64,000 bases of DNA from RPQJ01 sp963707145 (lineage in GTDB: Bacteria; Pseudomonadota; Gammaproteobacteria; Steroidobacterales; Steroidobacteraceae): the NCBI GenBank assembly GCA_963707145.1, contig CAVPOQ010000007.1, positions 248,001 through 312,000 on the forward strand. The letters run 5' to 3'. The position numbers were made by a program, and so were the translations under genes. A model generated the notes under the pieces. The model made no database searches. It was not told the origin of the DNA and saw nothing but the letters and a program-made list of their open reading frames with translations. Shown here in pieces: positions 8,246 to 17,086 of the stretch. The number at the start of each line of letters is the position of its first letter. The first letter of the stretch is position 1.

Positions 8246-9550
8246 ATGCGCCCACATGTCCGGAGTCTCGTGGCCCTGGTGATCGCTTTCGCCGTCGCTC
8301 CGCTGAGCGCACTTGGCAGTGTGCCGCCCAAGCCGCCCAAGCCGCCCATCCTCGTCAAGCTCGACATCGAGTCGCCGCAGTTCAATCCCAGGCTGCCACT
8401 CGGGCTCATGTACAGCAGCGGCTGGCCGCTCGAGCTCAAGGCGACGGTCCTGCGTGATGCCGGTGGCAATCGACCGGGCATCGTGGCGCGACAGGCCGCG
8501 ACCACGTACCCCGGCAATCGCCAGACGGCATGGATCTTATTCGAGGACCCCGACGACTGCCTCGAGGTGTACTGGGAGCCCGGCGACTTCGACGTCGTGC
8601 TGCCGGACTGCCTGCAGGGCGCGACCGACGTGGTGCCCGACGAGACCTACCTCGAGTTCTCGATGGATTTCGACAACGCCGGGATGTCGGACCCGCTCGA
8701 CCCGAACGGCAATGCCGTGCGCCTCGGCAACCTCAAGGCCTGGGAACGGCTCTCTGATCCGGCGCTGAGCGGCCGCCCGAAGTTCCTGTCGCAGACCGAC
8801 AACGACATCGCGTCTGGCACGCCACCGTCGCTCGAGGAGTTCGGACCTCGCACCGGTGACTCGGTGAAGGACGGATACGGTTTCGGTGCGGACGACGACT
8901 TCATCAACCTCGTGGTTCTCGCGCGCCACGGCGCGGGCATCGTCCTCGACCATGACTTCAACCGGCCGGCGGGCCCGCTTCGCCAGCGCAACCTCGCGGG
9001 GTTCCTGAACTGGGTGAACTACGAGCTCACGGCGGCGAACGGCCTCACGGTTGTGCACGCCGGCATGACGGTGCCCTATGGCCTCGTGGCGCCGCTGGTG
9101 AAGCTCGATCTCTGCGCGGCCGGCGGCGGGGTCACCAGCGAGCCGAACTGCGTCGTGCCGGGTTCGGGCGGCACGCAGGGCGGCCTGTATCGCGTCGACG
9201 GCGGACCGCCGGTGTCGCGAAGTCCGCTCACGGACGGCCAGAGGGCGTTCGATGAAGTCATGGAGTCGCTCACCTACGTGGTGCGGGCTTTCCTGGTCAA
9301 CGGCCTCGCGCCGAGCGAACTCGCCGATCTCGACGGCGACGGTCGCGTGACGGCCGATGACGCACGGCTTGCCGGCTACGAGGTAATCTCCAACGAGGAG
9401 ACGATCCGGCTGCGCCAGGTCTCCGGCTTCCAGTGCGGCGGCGAGCCGTTCACCAACATGATCCCGTTCGACTTCGACGGCAACGGCGCGGTGCGGACCG
9501 ACATCGCCTGCCCTCCTGGACCTGGGGCGATCAAGCCGCCTCCGCAATGA
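8246..9550 (+). CDS. Secreted protein with dockerin-like/EF-hand calcium motifs
   Basis: 434-residue exported protein of unknown role. The ATG at 8246 is preceded by GGAGGGGAG and opens a clear signal peptide (basic N-terminus, hydrophobic 'LVALVIAFAVAPLSAL'). A proline/lysine stretch follows. Near the C-terminus 'DLDGDGRVTADDA' (about residues 361-373) is a complete EF-hand-type loop, and 'FDFDGNGAV' (about 410) looks like a second. This spacing resembles dockerin-type calcium-binding repeats, but no cohesin or glycoside hydrolase is nearby. The frame stays open upstream, but the start chosen is the only one with both a ribosome site and a signal peptide. It ends toward a convergent hairpin. 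Confidence 0.8.
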   Translation: MRPHVRSLVALVIAFAVAPLSALGSVPPKPPKPPILVKLDIESPQFNPRLPLGLMYSSGWPLELKATVLRDAGGNRPGIVARQAATTYPGNRQTAWILFEDPDDCLEVYWEPGDFDVVLPDCLQGATDVVPDETYLEFSMDFDNAGMSDPLDPNGNAVRLGNLKAWERLSDPALSGRPKFLSQTDNDIASGTPPSLEEFGPRTGDSVKDGYGFGADDDFINLVVLARHGAGIVLDHDFNRPAGPLRQRNLAGFLNWVNYELTAANGLTVVHAGMTVPYGLVAPLVKLDLCAAGGGVTSEPNCVVPGSGGTQGGLYRVDGGPPVSRSPLTDGQRAFDEVMESLTYVVRAFLVNGLAPSELADLDGDGRVTADDARLAGYEVISNEETIRLRQVSGFQCGGEPFTNMIPFDFDGNGAVRTDIACPPGPGAIKPPPQ

Positions 9551-9602
9551 TCTCGTCGGCGGCCGGGGACGCAGTCCTGCGACGACCGGATTGACTGGAC
9601 GG

Positions 9603-9629
9603 AGCGGCCGCGGCACCGCCGCGGCCGCT
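9603..9629. terminator. Perfect 12-bp inverted repeat between convergent genes
   Basis: AGCGGCCGCGGC at 9603-9614 pairs perfectly with GCCGCGGCCGCT at 9618-9629 around ACC. It lies between the ends of two convergent genes and touches the stop codon of the minus-strand one, so it may act as a two-way transcription stop. There is no flanking T-run. Confidence 0.5.
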
Positions 9630-11845
9630 CACCCGCCGAGGGACGCGAGCAGTCGCTCGGCCTCACGTCGGCCGGGCTCGAGCGACAGCATCAGTTCGGC
9701 GGGCGGGGTCGGCTCGAGCAGTCGGCGCAGGAGTGCGCGCGCGCCACGACGATCGCCGGTCGCATCGAGCGCGCGGGCGAGCGCGATGCCATACAGCGCG
9801 TACTGTTCCCCGGCACCGTCGGTCGCGGCCCGCAGCGGCGCGAGCGCCCCGGCCGCATTGCCGGCCTCGAGCAGCTGCAGCCCCTCGAGGTAGTCCGCTG
9901 CCCGCGCCTCGGTACCGTCGCCCGCGCCCTGCGGCGGCTTGAGTGCGCGGATGGCCGCGATCGTGGCCGCGGCGCCGGCGCCGTCCCCGCCCTCGACCTC
10001 GGCGAGCCCGCGTACGAACAGGTAGCGCGTCAGCCGCCCCGGGGCTTTGGCGAGCGCCTCGTCTGCAAGCGACTCCGCCCCGCCGACGTCGCCCGCATCG
10101 AGCCTGCACAGCGCGCGCACGGAGAGCACGTAGGCCTGCGAGACCCGCTCCGCGACGATCTCCCCGGCAAGCGCTGCGAACAACTGCTCGGCCTCGGCAC
10201 AGCGCCCCTCGGCGCGCAGCAGGTGCGAGGCGTCGAGCGCGGCGGAGATGTGCTGCGAGGCACTGAAGGCCGGCGCGACCGTCGCGGTCAGCAGCTGCGC
10301 GAGCGCCGTGCCAGAGCGGCCCTCGAGCAGCTCGATGCGCGGGAGGCGCAGCGCGGCATCGGCGAAGGACGGGTCGAGCTCGAGCGCGCGCAGGTAGGCC
10401 GGTGCGGCTTCGGCGAACTGCCCTTGCAGGAAGTGCCGTTCACCGACGAGGTAATGCGCGTTCGGGTTGTCGGGCGACAGCTGCAGGAATTTCTGCAGCG
10501 ATTGCCCGGCCTCGTCGTAGCGCCCGAGCTTGATGTTGAGGTCCGCGACCGTGCTCGACGCGACCTCGTCGCCCGGGTCCTGCGCCGCGAGCACCTCGGC
10601 CTGCTCGAGCGCTTCCTCGTAGCGGCCCTGGTCGTGCAGGACGTACAGCAGCAGCACGCGGGCCTCGGTCTCGTACGGATACTCGTCCACGATGTCGCGG
10701 TATTGCTGCTCGGCGCTCGCGTAGTCGCGGGCGAAGTAGCTCGCGCCGGCGGCGATGTACTTGCGCTCCCGCGCCGAGAGTCGGTCCGCGTCGGCTTGCG
10801 CCGCCTCGATCTGCTGCAGCGCGCCCGCGGTGTCGCCGAGCGCGACCATGGCGTGTGCCAGCCGGTAGTGCGCCATCGCGAAGTCGGGCGCCTTGTCCAC
10901 CGCGGTGCGGAACAACTGCTGCGCCGAGGCGTAGTCGAACTGCAGGAAATGCTGCAGGCCGACGACGTAGGCCTCGTAGGCGGCGACGTTGCGCGTCGCG
11001 AAGTCCGCAGCGAACACGTCCACCTTCTCGGTGCCGGGCACGCCGAGGCTCTGCTTGATCAGCGACGCGACCGACGGGGCCACGCCGAGCATCTCGTCCT
11101 CCGCCAGCGCCTCCTGCCGGTTGGCGCCCGATTCGACGTTGCGCCGCAGGTCGGTGAGCCGCGAGGTGATGGTGAGCCCCTTCGGCGTGCGCAGGATCTC
11201 GCCGCTGAGAACGTGGGTGATGCCGGATTCCGCGGCCGCCGTGAACAGCGTGTCGAGGTCCTTCGATTCCCCCGTCATGCGCAGCGTGCGTGCGGCCGAT
11301 ACCACCGCGAGGAACCGCGACTGCGCCAGTTCGTCGCGCACCAGGTTCGCGATGCCCGCGCCGGCCCAGTCGAGGTCCTTGCGGCCGGTGAGATTCTCGA
11401 GCGGCAGCACGGCGACGATCGGCAGGTCGTCCGGCCGGGCCTGGCGGGTGAACTCGGTCTCCCCGCTGCCGGCGAATCGCGAGGTCCACAGCCAGGCCGT
11501 GCCGCCGACGATCAAGGCGAGCAGCGGCGCCGCGACCAGCGGTCGGACCCACCACTTCGGCGGTCGCCGCGTGCCACGCGGGACGCCTTCGCCCGCCGTC
11601 ACCTCGATGCCGTGTGACGTGAGGTCGAAGACCCATGCGAGCACGATTGCGACCGGGAAGCCGGCGAAGGACGCGACCAGCAATGCGCGCATCACCCAGT
11701 CCGGCGCGCCGAACACCGGCAAGGCGATCGAGGCCGCCTGCACGACGGTCCACGCCGCGATCGCGTAGATCACGCCGGCGCGGAACACCTTGCGACGCCT
11801 GACGGCGTCCCAGAGTCGAGTGAAACGGCCGGAGGCGTCGCTCAT
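9629..11845 (-). CDS. Membrane-anchored FlgO/TolB-like domain and TPR protein
   Basis: 738-residue signalling-type protein. The N-terminus holds a short basic cytoplasmic stretch and three hydrophobic segments (about 25-45, 55-75 and 105-125). A periplasm-facing domain (about 140-280) beginning 'PIVAVLPLENLTGRKDLDW' is the TolB/FlgO-like module seen in adenylate cyclase and CadC-type regulators. The rest (about 300-735) is a long array of TPR helices, e.g. 'ALEQAEVLAAQDPGDE' and 'YLRALELDPSFADAA'. There is no DNA-binding or cyclase domain, so its output is unclear; protein-protein scaffolding is likely. The ATG at 11845 is used because it directly precedes the conserved membrane region. Confidence 0.82.
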   Translation of the reverse strand: MSDASGRFTRLWDAVRRRKVFRAGVIYAIAAWTVVQAASIALPVFGAPDWVMRALLVASFAGFPVAIVLAWVFDLTSHGIEVTAGEGVPRGTRRPPKWWVRPLVAAPLLALIVGGTAWLWTSRFAGSGETEFTRQARPDDLPIVAVLPLENLTGRKDLDWAGAGIANLVRDELAQSRFLAVVSAARTLRMTGESKDLDTLFTAAAESGITHVLSGEILRTPKGLTITSRLTDLRRNVESGANRQEALAEDEMLGVAPSVASLIKQSLGVPGTEKVDVFAADFATRNVAAYEAYVVGLQHFLQFDYASAQQLFRTAVDKAPDFAMAHYRLAHAMVALGDTAGALQQIEAAQADADRLSARERKYIAAGASYFARDYASAEQQYRDIVDEYPYETEARVLLLYVLHDQGRYEEALEQAEVLAAQDPGDEVASSTVADLNIKLGRYDEAGQSLQKFLQLSPDNPNAHYLVGERHFLQGQFAEAAPAYLRALELDPSFADAALRLPRIELLEGRSGTALAQLLTATVAPAFSASQHISAALDASHLLRAEGRCAEAEQLFAALAGEIVAERVSQAYVLSVRALCRLDAGDVGGAESLADEALAKAPGRLTRYLFVRGLAEVEGGDGAGAAATIAAIRALKPPQGAGDGTEARAADYLEGLQLLEAGNAAGALAPLRAATDGAGEQYALYGIALARALDATGDRRGARALLRRLLEPTPPAELMLSLEPGRREAERLLASLGG

Positions 11846-12003
11846 CGGCCGGGATCGTAGTGGATTTCGCACGAGGCGGGTACGCGTCGCGGCGGCGGGC
11901 CGCGGCGGGAGATGCGTCTTCAAAACGCGCCGCGTGGCGCGAGCGCGCCTGCTGCGGCATCCTTCCCACCAACCGGCCTGCACCGGGCGACGAGGGATGA
12001 CGC

Positions 12004-12648
12004 ATGAACCACTGGAGTCCCTACCTGCTCTGCGCCGCGGCCGTCGCTGGCCTGCTGTGGGCCGAGTGGCGTGGTTCGCGCGCCGGACTGTGGATCACCA
12101 AGCCCGTGGCCTCGCTGGCGTTCCTGTGGGCGGGTGTCTCGGCCGGCGCGCTCGAGTCGACCTACGGCCAGTTGATCCTGCTCGGCCTCGTGCTGTGCCT
12201 GTTCGGCGACCTGCTGCTGATCCCGCTCGAGCGTCCGGCCGTGTTCCGTGCCGGCGTGTTCGCGTTTCTCACGGGCCACCTCGCCTTCTCGGTCGCGTTC
12301 CTCACCCGGCCGATCGACCCCCTTGGACTCGCGGTCGCCGCCGTGCTGCTTGCCGCGGTCCTGGCCGCGGTGCTGCGCTGGTTGACCCCGTCGGTGCCGC
12401 CGGACATGGTCCTGCCGGTTCGCGCCTACATGGCCGTCATCGGCGTCATGTCGGCGCTGGCCTGCGGCGTGACGGTGGCGGGCGGGCCCATGGCCGTCGC
12501 CGTCGGGGCGCTGGCGTTCACCGCGTCGGACGTCTCGGTGGCCCGGGACCGGTTCGTCCGTCACGAGTTCGCGAATCGAGCGTGGGGACTGCCGCTCTAT
12601 TACGCCGCCCAGCTGTTGATCGCCTCGACACCCGCACTCGTCCGGTAG
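12004..12648 (+). CDS. YhhN/TMEM86 family lysoplasmalogenase homologue
   Basis: 214-residue integral membrane protein with about eight hydrophobic helices. Family features are the 'KPVASLAFLW' stretch in the second helix, 'LGLVLCLFGDLLLI' with its conserved Asp, and the terminal 'SDVSVARDRF' and 'LPLYYAAQLLI' motifs. YhhN/TMEM86 proteins include lysoplasmalogenases that cleave the vinyl ether of lysoplasmalogens; activity here is inferred from family only. The next gene follows after 15 bases in the same direction, so the two are probably co-transcribed. Confidence 0.9.
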   Translation: MNHWSPYLLCAAAVAGLLWAEWRGSRAGLWITKPVASLAFLWAGVSAGALESTYGQLILLGLVLCLFGDLLLIPLERPAVFRAGVFAFLTGHLAFSVAFLTRPIDPLGLAVAAVLLAAVLAAVLRWLTPSVPPDMVLPVRAYMAVIGVMSALACGVTVAGGPMAVAVGALAFTASDVSVARDRFVRHEFANRAWGLPLYYAAQLLIASTPALVR

Positions 12649-12663
12649 GCGCGCCGCTCGCCC

Positions 12664-13356
12664 ATGCTGCAGCCCGACGACATGCTGCCCGAGGTCGCCC
12701 TGCATCCCGCGCCGTGGGAGCTGCGCGGCTCGGGCTGGATCGTTGCCCTCAGGCTGCCGCCCGGCTCCCCGGCGCGCGACGCCTTCCTGCCGCCGGGACT
12801 CGCGGGACGGGGCGGCGGGTTCGCCGCGTACCTGATGTACGTGGACTATGTTCAATCGCCCTGCGGACCGTACCGCGAGCTGCTGTTCATCCCGGGCGCC
12901 TTCCGGTTCGGCGACGGCCGACGTCACCTGAGCATCGGCCGCATCCTCGTCTCCACGTGGGACAGCGTCGTGAACGGCCGCAACAACTGGGGCATCTCCA
13001 AGGACCGTGCGGACTTCGCGGTCGCGACGGGCGGGCCGGACGCGGGCGGAGAGTGCGTGCGGGTCACCAGCGACGGGCGCGAGCTGTGCGAATTGCGATT
13101 CGAGCCGCTGCGGCTGGCCCCGTCGCTGCCGGTGTCCGCGGGGTTGCTGCCTGCAGGACTGCGGACGCTTGCACAGCAGTTTCGCGGCCGCACGTACTAC
13201 TATGCCCCGGCGGCGAAAGGCCGCGTCCGGCCGGGGCGGCTCGTGTCGTGGCGATTCGACGCGACGCTGTTTCCCGACCTCGCCGGTGCCGCCGTCCTTG
13301 CCGCGCTGAAGGTGGAATCGTTCCGCATGAACTTCCCGGTGGCGACCGTCGAATGA
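12664..13356 (+). CDS. Acetoacetate decarboxylase-like protein
   Basis: 230-residue protein of the acetoacetate decarboxylase fold. Characteristic pieces are 'GPYRELLFIPGAF', 'RHLSIGRILVSTWDS' and 'NGRNNWGISKDRADF'. Lys113 falls close to where the Schiff-base lysine of true decarboxylases occurs, but many relatives in this group have other or unknown reactions, so the substrate is undefined. It starts with ATG 15 bases after the YhhN gene. Its stop overlaps a short downstream frame (ATGA). Confidence 0.8.
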   Translation: MLQPDDMLPEVALHPAPWELRGSGWIVALRLPPGSPARDAFLPPGLAGRGGGFAAYLMYVDYVQSPCGPYRELLFIPGAFRFGDGRRHLSIGRILVSTWDSVVNGRNNWGISKDRADFAVATGGPDAGGECVRVTSDGRELCELRFEPLRLAPSLPVSAGLLPAGLRTLAQQFRGRTYYYAPAAKGRVRPGRLVSWRFDATLFPDLAGAAVLAALKVESFRMNFPVATVE

Positions 13357-13514
13357 CGAGGAACGCGCACATGCGACAGCGACGCGTCACGGGTGCCGGC
13401 TGCGTGCAGGAAGCGCTGCGGGCGTGGGTGTCCAGGTTCCAGTACCGGCCGGTCGCCGCAGCGACGGCGGCCGTCGTGGACTGGATGGGCGTGGCGGCCG
13501 CGCGCGGCGGCTGA
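13353..13514 (+). CDS. Hypothetical 53-residue protein
   Basis: A short basic frame that overlaps the stop of the decarboxylase-like gene by 4 bases (ATGA), a pattern often used for coupled translation. The sequence has no signal peptide or recognisable domain; one weak hydrophobic stretch 'PVAAATAAVVDWMGVAAA' is present near the end. It could equally be a chance frame in GC-rich DNA. Confidence 0.3.
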   Translation: MTRNAHMRQRRVTGAGCVQEALRAWVSRFQYRPVAAATAAVVDWMGVAAARGG

Positions 13515-13617
13515 GGCGCGTCAAGGCGAGGAATCGATGTCAACCGCAGGGCGCACGGTGCGTTGCTGCGGGGGAACGAGAACACTGGGCCGATTCTCCG
13601 GCCCGAGGAGTGCGACG

Positions 13618-14277
13618 ATGACGATCTCACGCGGATTCATCCTGACGGCCGCGATCTGTGCAGCGCTGGCGGTGGCCGGCCCTGCGGACGCCAAGATGTC
13701 GAAGAAGAAGAAGGCCGTGCAGCCGGTTCCGGCCGCGGCGCCTGCCGTGCCTGGCAGTTCGATGGGAGGCGGCTCGATGGCGTCCGGTGGCGCGATGCCC
13801 GTGTCGGGCGACGGCGAGGCCTTCGTGCTCCGGCACTTCGACGACATCGATGCCGACAGCAACGGCCAGCTGAGCAAGGCCGAGATCACCGCCTGGGTCG
13901 AGAAGGCCCGCCAGCAGGTGCGCGCCCGCATCGAGGCGCAGTTCCGCGCGGCCGACACCAACGGCGACGGCCAGCTGAGCCGCGAGGAAGCCCGCAACGG
14001 CGCGCCGCACCTCTATGAGCATTTCGAGTTCGTGGACGCCAACGGCGACGGGCAGGTGACGACCGCCGAGCTCGCACAGCTGCGCGACCGCGACCAGATG
14101 CGCCAGCGCATCCTCCAGCGCGTGAAGCAGGCCGACACCGATGGTGACGGCAAGCTGAACCTCGCCGAGGTGCAGGTCGCCTTCCCGGGCCTCGCGGGCC
14201 GGTTCACGATGCTCGACCGCGACGGCGACGGATTCCTGACATCCGAGGACTTCGGGCGCGCCGCAGGCGGATTCTGA
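13618..14277 (+). CDS. Secreted EF-hand calcium-binding protein
   Basis: 219-residue exported protein. A signal peptide ('GFILTAAICAALAVAGPADA') is followed by a Lys-rich and a Gly/Met/Ser-rich linker, then five EF-hand loops: 'DIDADSNGQLSKAE', 'ADTNGDGQLSREE', 'VDANGDGQVTTAE', 'ADTDGDGKLNLAE' and 'LDRDGDGFLTSED'. All keep acidic residues at the metal positions, so calcium binding in the periplasm or outside the cell is likely. The ATG at 13618 is chosen because it begins the signal peptide; the frame remains open upstream without one. Its partner is unknown. Confidence 0.88.
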   Translation: MTISRGFILTAAICAALAVAGPADAKMSKKKKAVQPVPAAAPAVPGSSMGGGSMASGGAMPVSGDGEAFVLRHFDDIDADSNGQLSKAEITAWVEKARQQVRARIEAQFRAADTNGDGQLSREEARNGAPHLYEHFEFVDANGDGQVTTAELAQLRDRDQMRQRILQRVKQADTDGDGKLNLAEVQVAFPGLAGRFTMLDRDGDGFLTSEDFGRAAGGF

Positions 14278-14438
14278 GCGAGCGGTCAGTAGCGGCGGGA
14301 TTCTGTGCGCGCAGGACTCCCGTCGCTCTGCCCGAGGCCGCAGCCGGACACCCCGGCATGTTCCGGTCTCGAGGCGACGTCGGTCGTAGGATGTCGGTGC
14401 GGCCTGCACCTGCTGCTTTCACGAGGGAGCGTTCAGCG

Positions 14439-14876
14439 ATGATGCACAACGGACGCCTGGCCTTTGTCGGCGCCTTGCTGATGGTTGGCCCGGCAGCGGT
14501 CGCCCGCGACGACGTAGGTACCTATCCGCTGGCGGACGTTTTCGGCAATGCCGAGTACGCGCAACGGCTTGAGGGGGTCAAGTTCTTCTTTGGCAAGCAG
14601 TCCCATCCGCCCGTCGAGCGGAGCTTCGGCGAGTTCCAGTCGAACAAGAAGACCAACGCGTTCAACAAGTCCGACAAGGACGCCTGCGAGTGGGCGTTCC
14701 TTTCGGCGCTGCTGTCGTTCCACCAGCGTGCCCTGAGCGAGGGCGGCGACGCGGTCGTCGACATCGTGGGCTACTACAAGAAGCAGCCGTTCAGCAGCGA
14801 AACGCACTTCCAGTGCGGTGCGGGCGCCACGATGGCAGGCGTCACGATCAAGGGGACGGTCGTCAAGCTGAAGTGA
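14439..14876 (+). CDS. Conserved periplasmic protein (family often mislabelled 'excinuclease ATPase subunit')
   Basis: 145-residue exported protein starting with ATG-ATG after a GAGGGAG ribosome site. A short signal peptide ('LAFVGALLMVGPAAVA') precedes the mature part. Conserved pieces are 'VKFFFGKQSHPPVERSFGE', 'SNKKTNAFNKSDKDACEWAF' and the C-terminal 'GAGATMAGVTIKGTVVKL'. Databases often label such proteins as an excinuclease subunit, but there is no ATPase or DNA-repair motif. Three cysteines could form or bind something redox-active. Its function is unknown. The 3' end overlaps the convergent radical SAM gene by 14 bases. Confidence 0.78.
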   Translation: MMHNGRLAFVGALLMVGPAAVARDDVGTYPLADVFGNAEYAQRLEGVKFFFGKQSHPPVERSFGEFQSNKKTNAFNKSDKDACEWAFLSALLSFHQRALSEGGDAVVDIVGYYKKQPFSSETHFQCGAGATMAGVTIKGTVVKLK

Positions 14877-16257
14877 CCGGCGCGGCGATCGCGGCGTCGC
14901 CGGGCCCAGTGTCGGCCGTGGCCGCCGTGAAGGTCGGCGCGCGGTCGAGGTGTTGCCAGAGCGGCCCGCGCAGCCCGAACTTGCGCAGCGCTGCGAACGA
15001 GCGCGGGTCGAAGCGGATGCCGAGTCGCGGCACCGACCAGCGCGGCTGGCGCGCCGCACGCCGGCCGACCCGCGTGTAAATCTCGTCGCGGAATCCGCGG
15101 CGTTCGCGCTCCGTCCGGGCGTCCACGACCTCCTGGTCCTCCACCCACACCAGCATCAGCGCTGCGAACGGGTCGAGGTCCTCGGCGAAATCCAGAGTGC
15201 GCTCGACGTCGTCCAGCGTCTCGCCCTTCGTCCCCAGGATGAAGGAATGACAGTCCTTGAGACCATGGGCCCGGGAGATCGCAGACAGCCGCCGGATCTT
15301 GTCGGTGTGGAACCCCTTTCGCAGCCGGTCGAGCACCTCGTCGCAGCCGCTGTCGGAGCCGATCTCCATGCCCGCGGCCCCCGCCCGCACCATCAGCTCC
15401 GCGAGTTCGTCGTCGAACGCGACCGGGTTGACGTAGCTCGTCCACGGCGTTCGATTGCCGCGCGCCACGAGTTCGCGGCACACGGCTTTCGCGTGGCGTG
15501 GCGGCAGGTTGAACACGCTGTCCACGATGAACACGTGCTCGACGCCCTTGCGCGCGGCGATCTCCATGAACTCGTCGGCGACCCGGGCGGGATCGCGCAT
15601 GCGGCTGCGTGCGCCTTCGATCAGGGGATAGGTGCAGTACTCGCAGTGCAGGGGACACCCGCGCTTGGTCTGCAGCGACTCGATGCCGTACTCGGTGTAG
15701 TACCGCTCTGGCAGCACGCTCCGGCCCGCGCGGGGCAGCTCGTCGATGTCGAGCGGCTCGCGCGCGCTGCCGTTGCTCCGCAGCGTGCCGTCGACCCGGT
15801 AGTGCAGGCGCTCGATGTCGTCGAGCGACGGTGCCGGTCGCTCGAGTTCGTCGAGCAATCGTGCAAAGGCCCGCTCGCCCTCGCCGGCGATTCCGTAGTC
15901 GGCGCCCAGGCTCTCCATAAGTTCCCGAGGGATCACCGAGAACCCGCCGCCGCCCAGCACGATCGGCGCGGAGGTGTGCGTGCGCACCGTGTCAACGAGC
16001 CGCCGGTAGTAGTCGAGGTTCACGGTGATGTTGGTGTAATCCATGTTCTGGATGTTGCGCAGCCCGATCGCCACGAGGTCGGGCGCGTGATCGCGCAGGT
16101 TCCGCGCCACGGCCGCAAGCGGGTCGTCCTCGAAGCACAGGTCCCAGAACAGCTTTTCGTGCCGCTCGGGCACGGCGGCCATCACCTGCAGCACCCCGAT
16201 CGGGATGACTGCGTCCGGCATCTTCTCGCGATTGGCCGAGATGAAAGCGATTCGCAT
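14863..16257 (-). CDS. B12-binding domain radical SAM protein
   Basis: 464-residue protein with an N-terminal cobalamin-binding-type domain ('GVLQVMAAVPE', 'IVLGGGGFSVIPRELME') and a radical SAM core whose cluster motif C-x3-C-x2-C appears as 'GCPLHCEYCTYP' near residue 205. Later SAM-barrel pieces are 'GMEIGSDSGCDEVLDRLRKG' and 'CHSFILGTKGET'. Such enzymes do methylations or rearrangements on natural products, lipids or RNA; the substrate cannot be read here. The ATG at 16257 starts exactly at 'MRIAFIS', the usual domain start, although a GTG at 16278 is also possible. It lies just outside the pigment cluster, so a link to it is possible but unsupported. Confidence 0.88.
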   Translation of the reverse strand: MRIAFISANREKMPDAVIPIGVLQVMAAVPERHEKLFWDLCFEDDPLAAVARNLRDHAPDLVAIGLRNIQNMDYTNITVNLDYYRRLVDTVRTHTSAPIVLGGGGFSVIPRELMESLGADYGIAGEGERAFARLLDELERPAPSLDDIERLHYRVDGTLRSNGSAREPLDIDELPRAGRSVLPERYYTEYGIESLQTKRGCPLHCEYCTYPLIEGARSRMRDPARVADEFMEIAARKGVEHVFIVDSVFNLPPRHAKAVCRELVARGNRTPWTSYVNPVAFDDELAELMVRAGAAGMEIGSDSGCDEVLDRLRKGFHTDKIRRLSAISRAHGLKDCHSFILGTKGETLDDVERTLDFAEDLDPFAALMLVWVEDQEVVDARTERERRGFRDEIYTRVGRRAARQPRWSVPRLGIRFDPRSFAALRKFGLRGPLWQHLDRAPTFTAATADTGPGDAAIAAPVTSA

Positions 16258-16314
16258 GCCCGCAGGCAGATACCTCACCGACCCCGGAAATTCAACATCG
16301 CGGCGCGAAAGCGC

Positions 16315-17067
16315 TCAGTCCTGCGGCTTCCGCCCGTGCTCCGGATCGTGGCCGACTGCGACGGGCCGGAACAGGTGGCCCTGCGCTGCCAGCCGACGCG
16401 TGAAATCGATCAGTCCGCTGTAGGGCTGTTGCGGGAAGCGGCGCGCTCGCACCACGAACTCGATGGCGAACAGTGCCGCGATGAACAGGTAACTCAGCAG
16501 GTTGGCGAACACCGACCAGGCGCTGAGCGGCACCGAGACAACGGGGTCGAAGCCCGCGACCCGCAGCAGGCCCGCCGGCCGCGCGATCAGGGCCAGCCCC
16601 AGGTTGACGCTCGCCAGCACGACGAACAGTCCAGTCCAGGCCTGCGTGACGCCGCGCGCGTACGACACGACCCCGTCGCCGAGGACCGCCCCGGGTCCCC
16701 GCATGGCGCGGGCCGCGCGTTCGATCAACGGCATCCCCCCCTGGCGCAGCGTGCGTCCGAACACCCAGGCCATGAATCCGTTGAGCAGCACCGGGGGCAG
16801 CAGCAGCAGCGTCAAGGCCGTGCCCGACGCCAATGCGACGTAAACGCCGTAGACCGCGCCGGCCAGCACGGCCAAGGCGAGGGGCCGGCCGTCACGCAGT
16901 GCGGGCAGCAGCACCAGCACGACGAGCAGCAAGATGCTCGCCGCGATGAGGTCGGGCCGTGCGCTCAGCGTCGCAACGTGCGCCAGCACGGGGTAGGACA
17001 TGCCCATGAGCACCATGGCCCGGGCGGGCAGGGGCTTGCGGGTCGTGCTGCCGGAAAGCGTGGTCAT
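16315..17067 (-). CDS. Conserved multi-span membrane protein at the edge of the pigment cluster
   Basis: 250-residue integral membrane protein with about six hydrophobic helices and a charged C-terminal tail. The stretch 'TLRQGGMPLIERAARAMRG' between helices resembles the predicted membrane protein often carried in aryl polyene clusters (COG4648-like); this match is from memory and moderate. It is 19 bases downstream of the phosphopantetheinyl transferase and probably co-transcribed with it. A role in presenting or flipping the pigment lipid is only an inference. The ATG at 17067 was chosen because sequence upstream overlaps the transferase gene. Confidence 0.7.
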   Translation of the reverse strand: MTTLSGSTTRKPLPARAMVLMGMSYPVLAHVATLSARPDLIAASILLLVVLVLLPALRDGRPLALAVLAGAVYGVYVALASGTALTLLLLPPVLLNGFMAWVFGRTLRQGGMPLIERAARAMRGPGAVLGDGVVSYARGVTQAWTGLFVVLASVNLGLALIARPAGLLRVAGFDPVVSVPLSAWSVFANLLSYLFIAALFAIEFVVRARRFPQQPYSGLIDFTRRLAAQGHLFRPVAVGHDPEHGRKPQD

Positions 17068-17086
17068 GGTCACTGCGGCGTGCAGG

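Noticed and set aside
14439..14876. Annotation as excinuclease ATPase subunit
   Set aside because: The protein is a small exported protein without any ATPase or zinc-finger motif.
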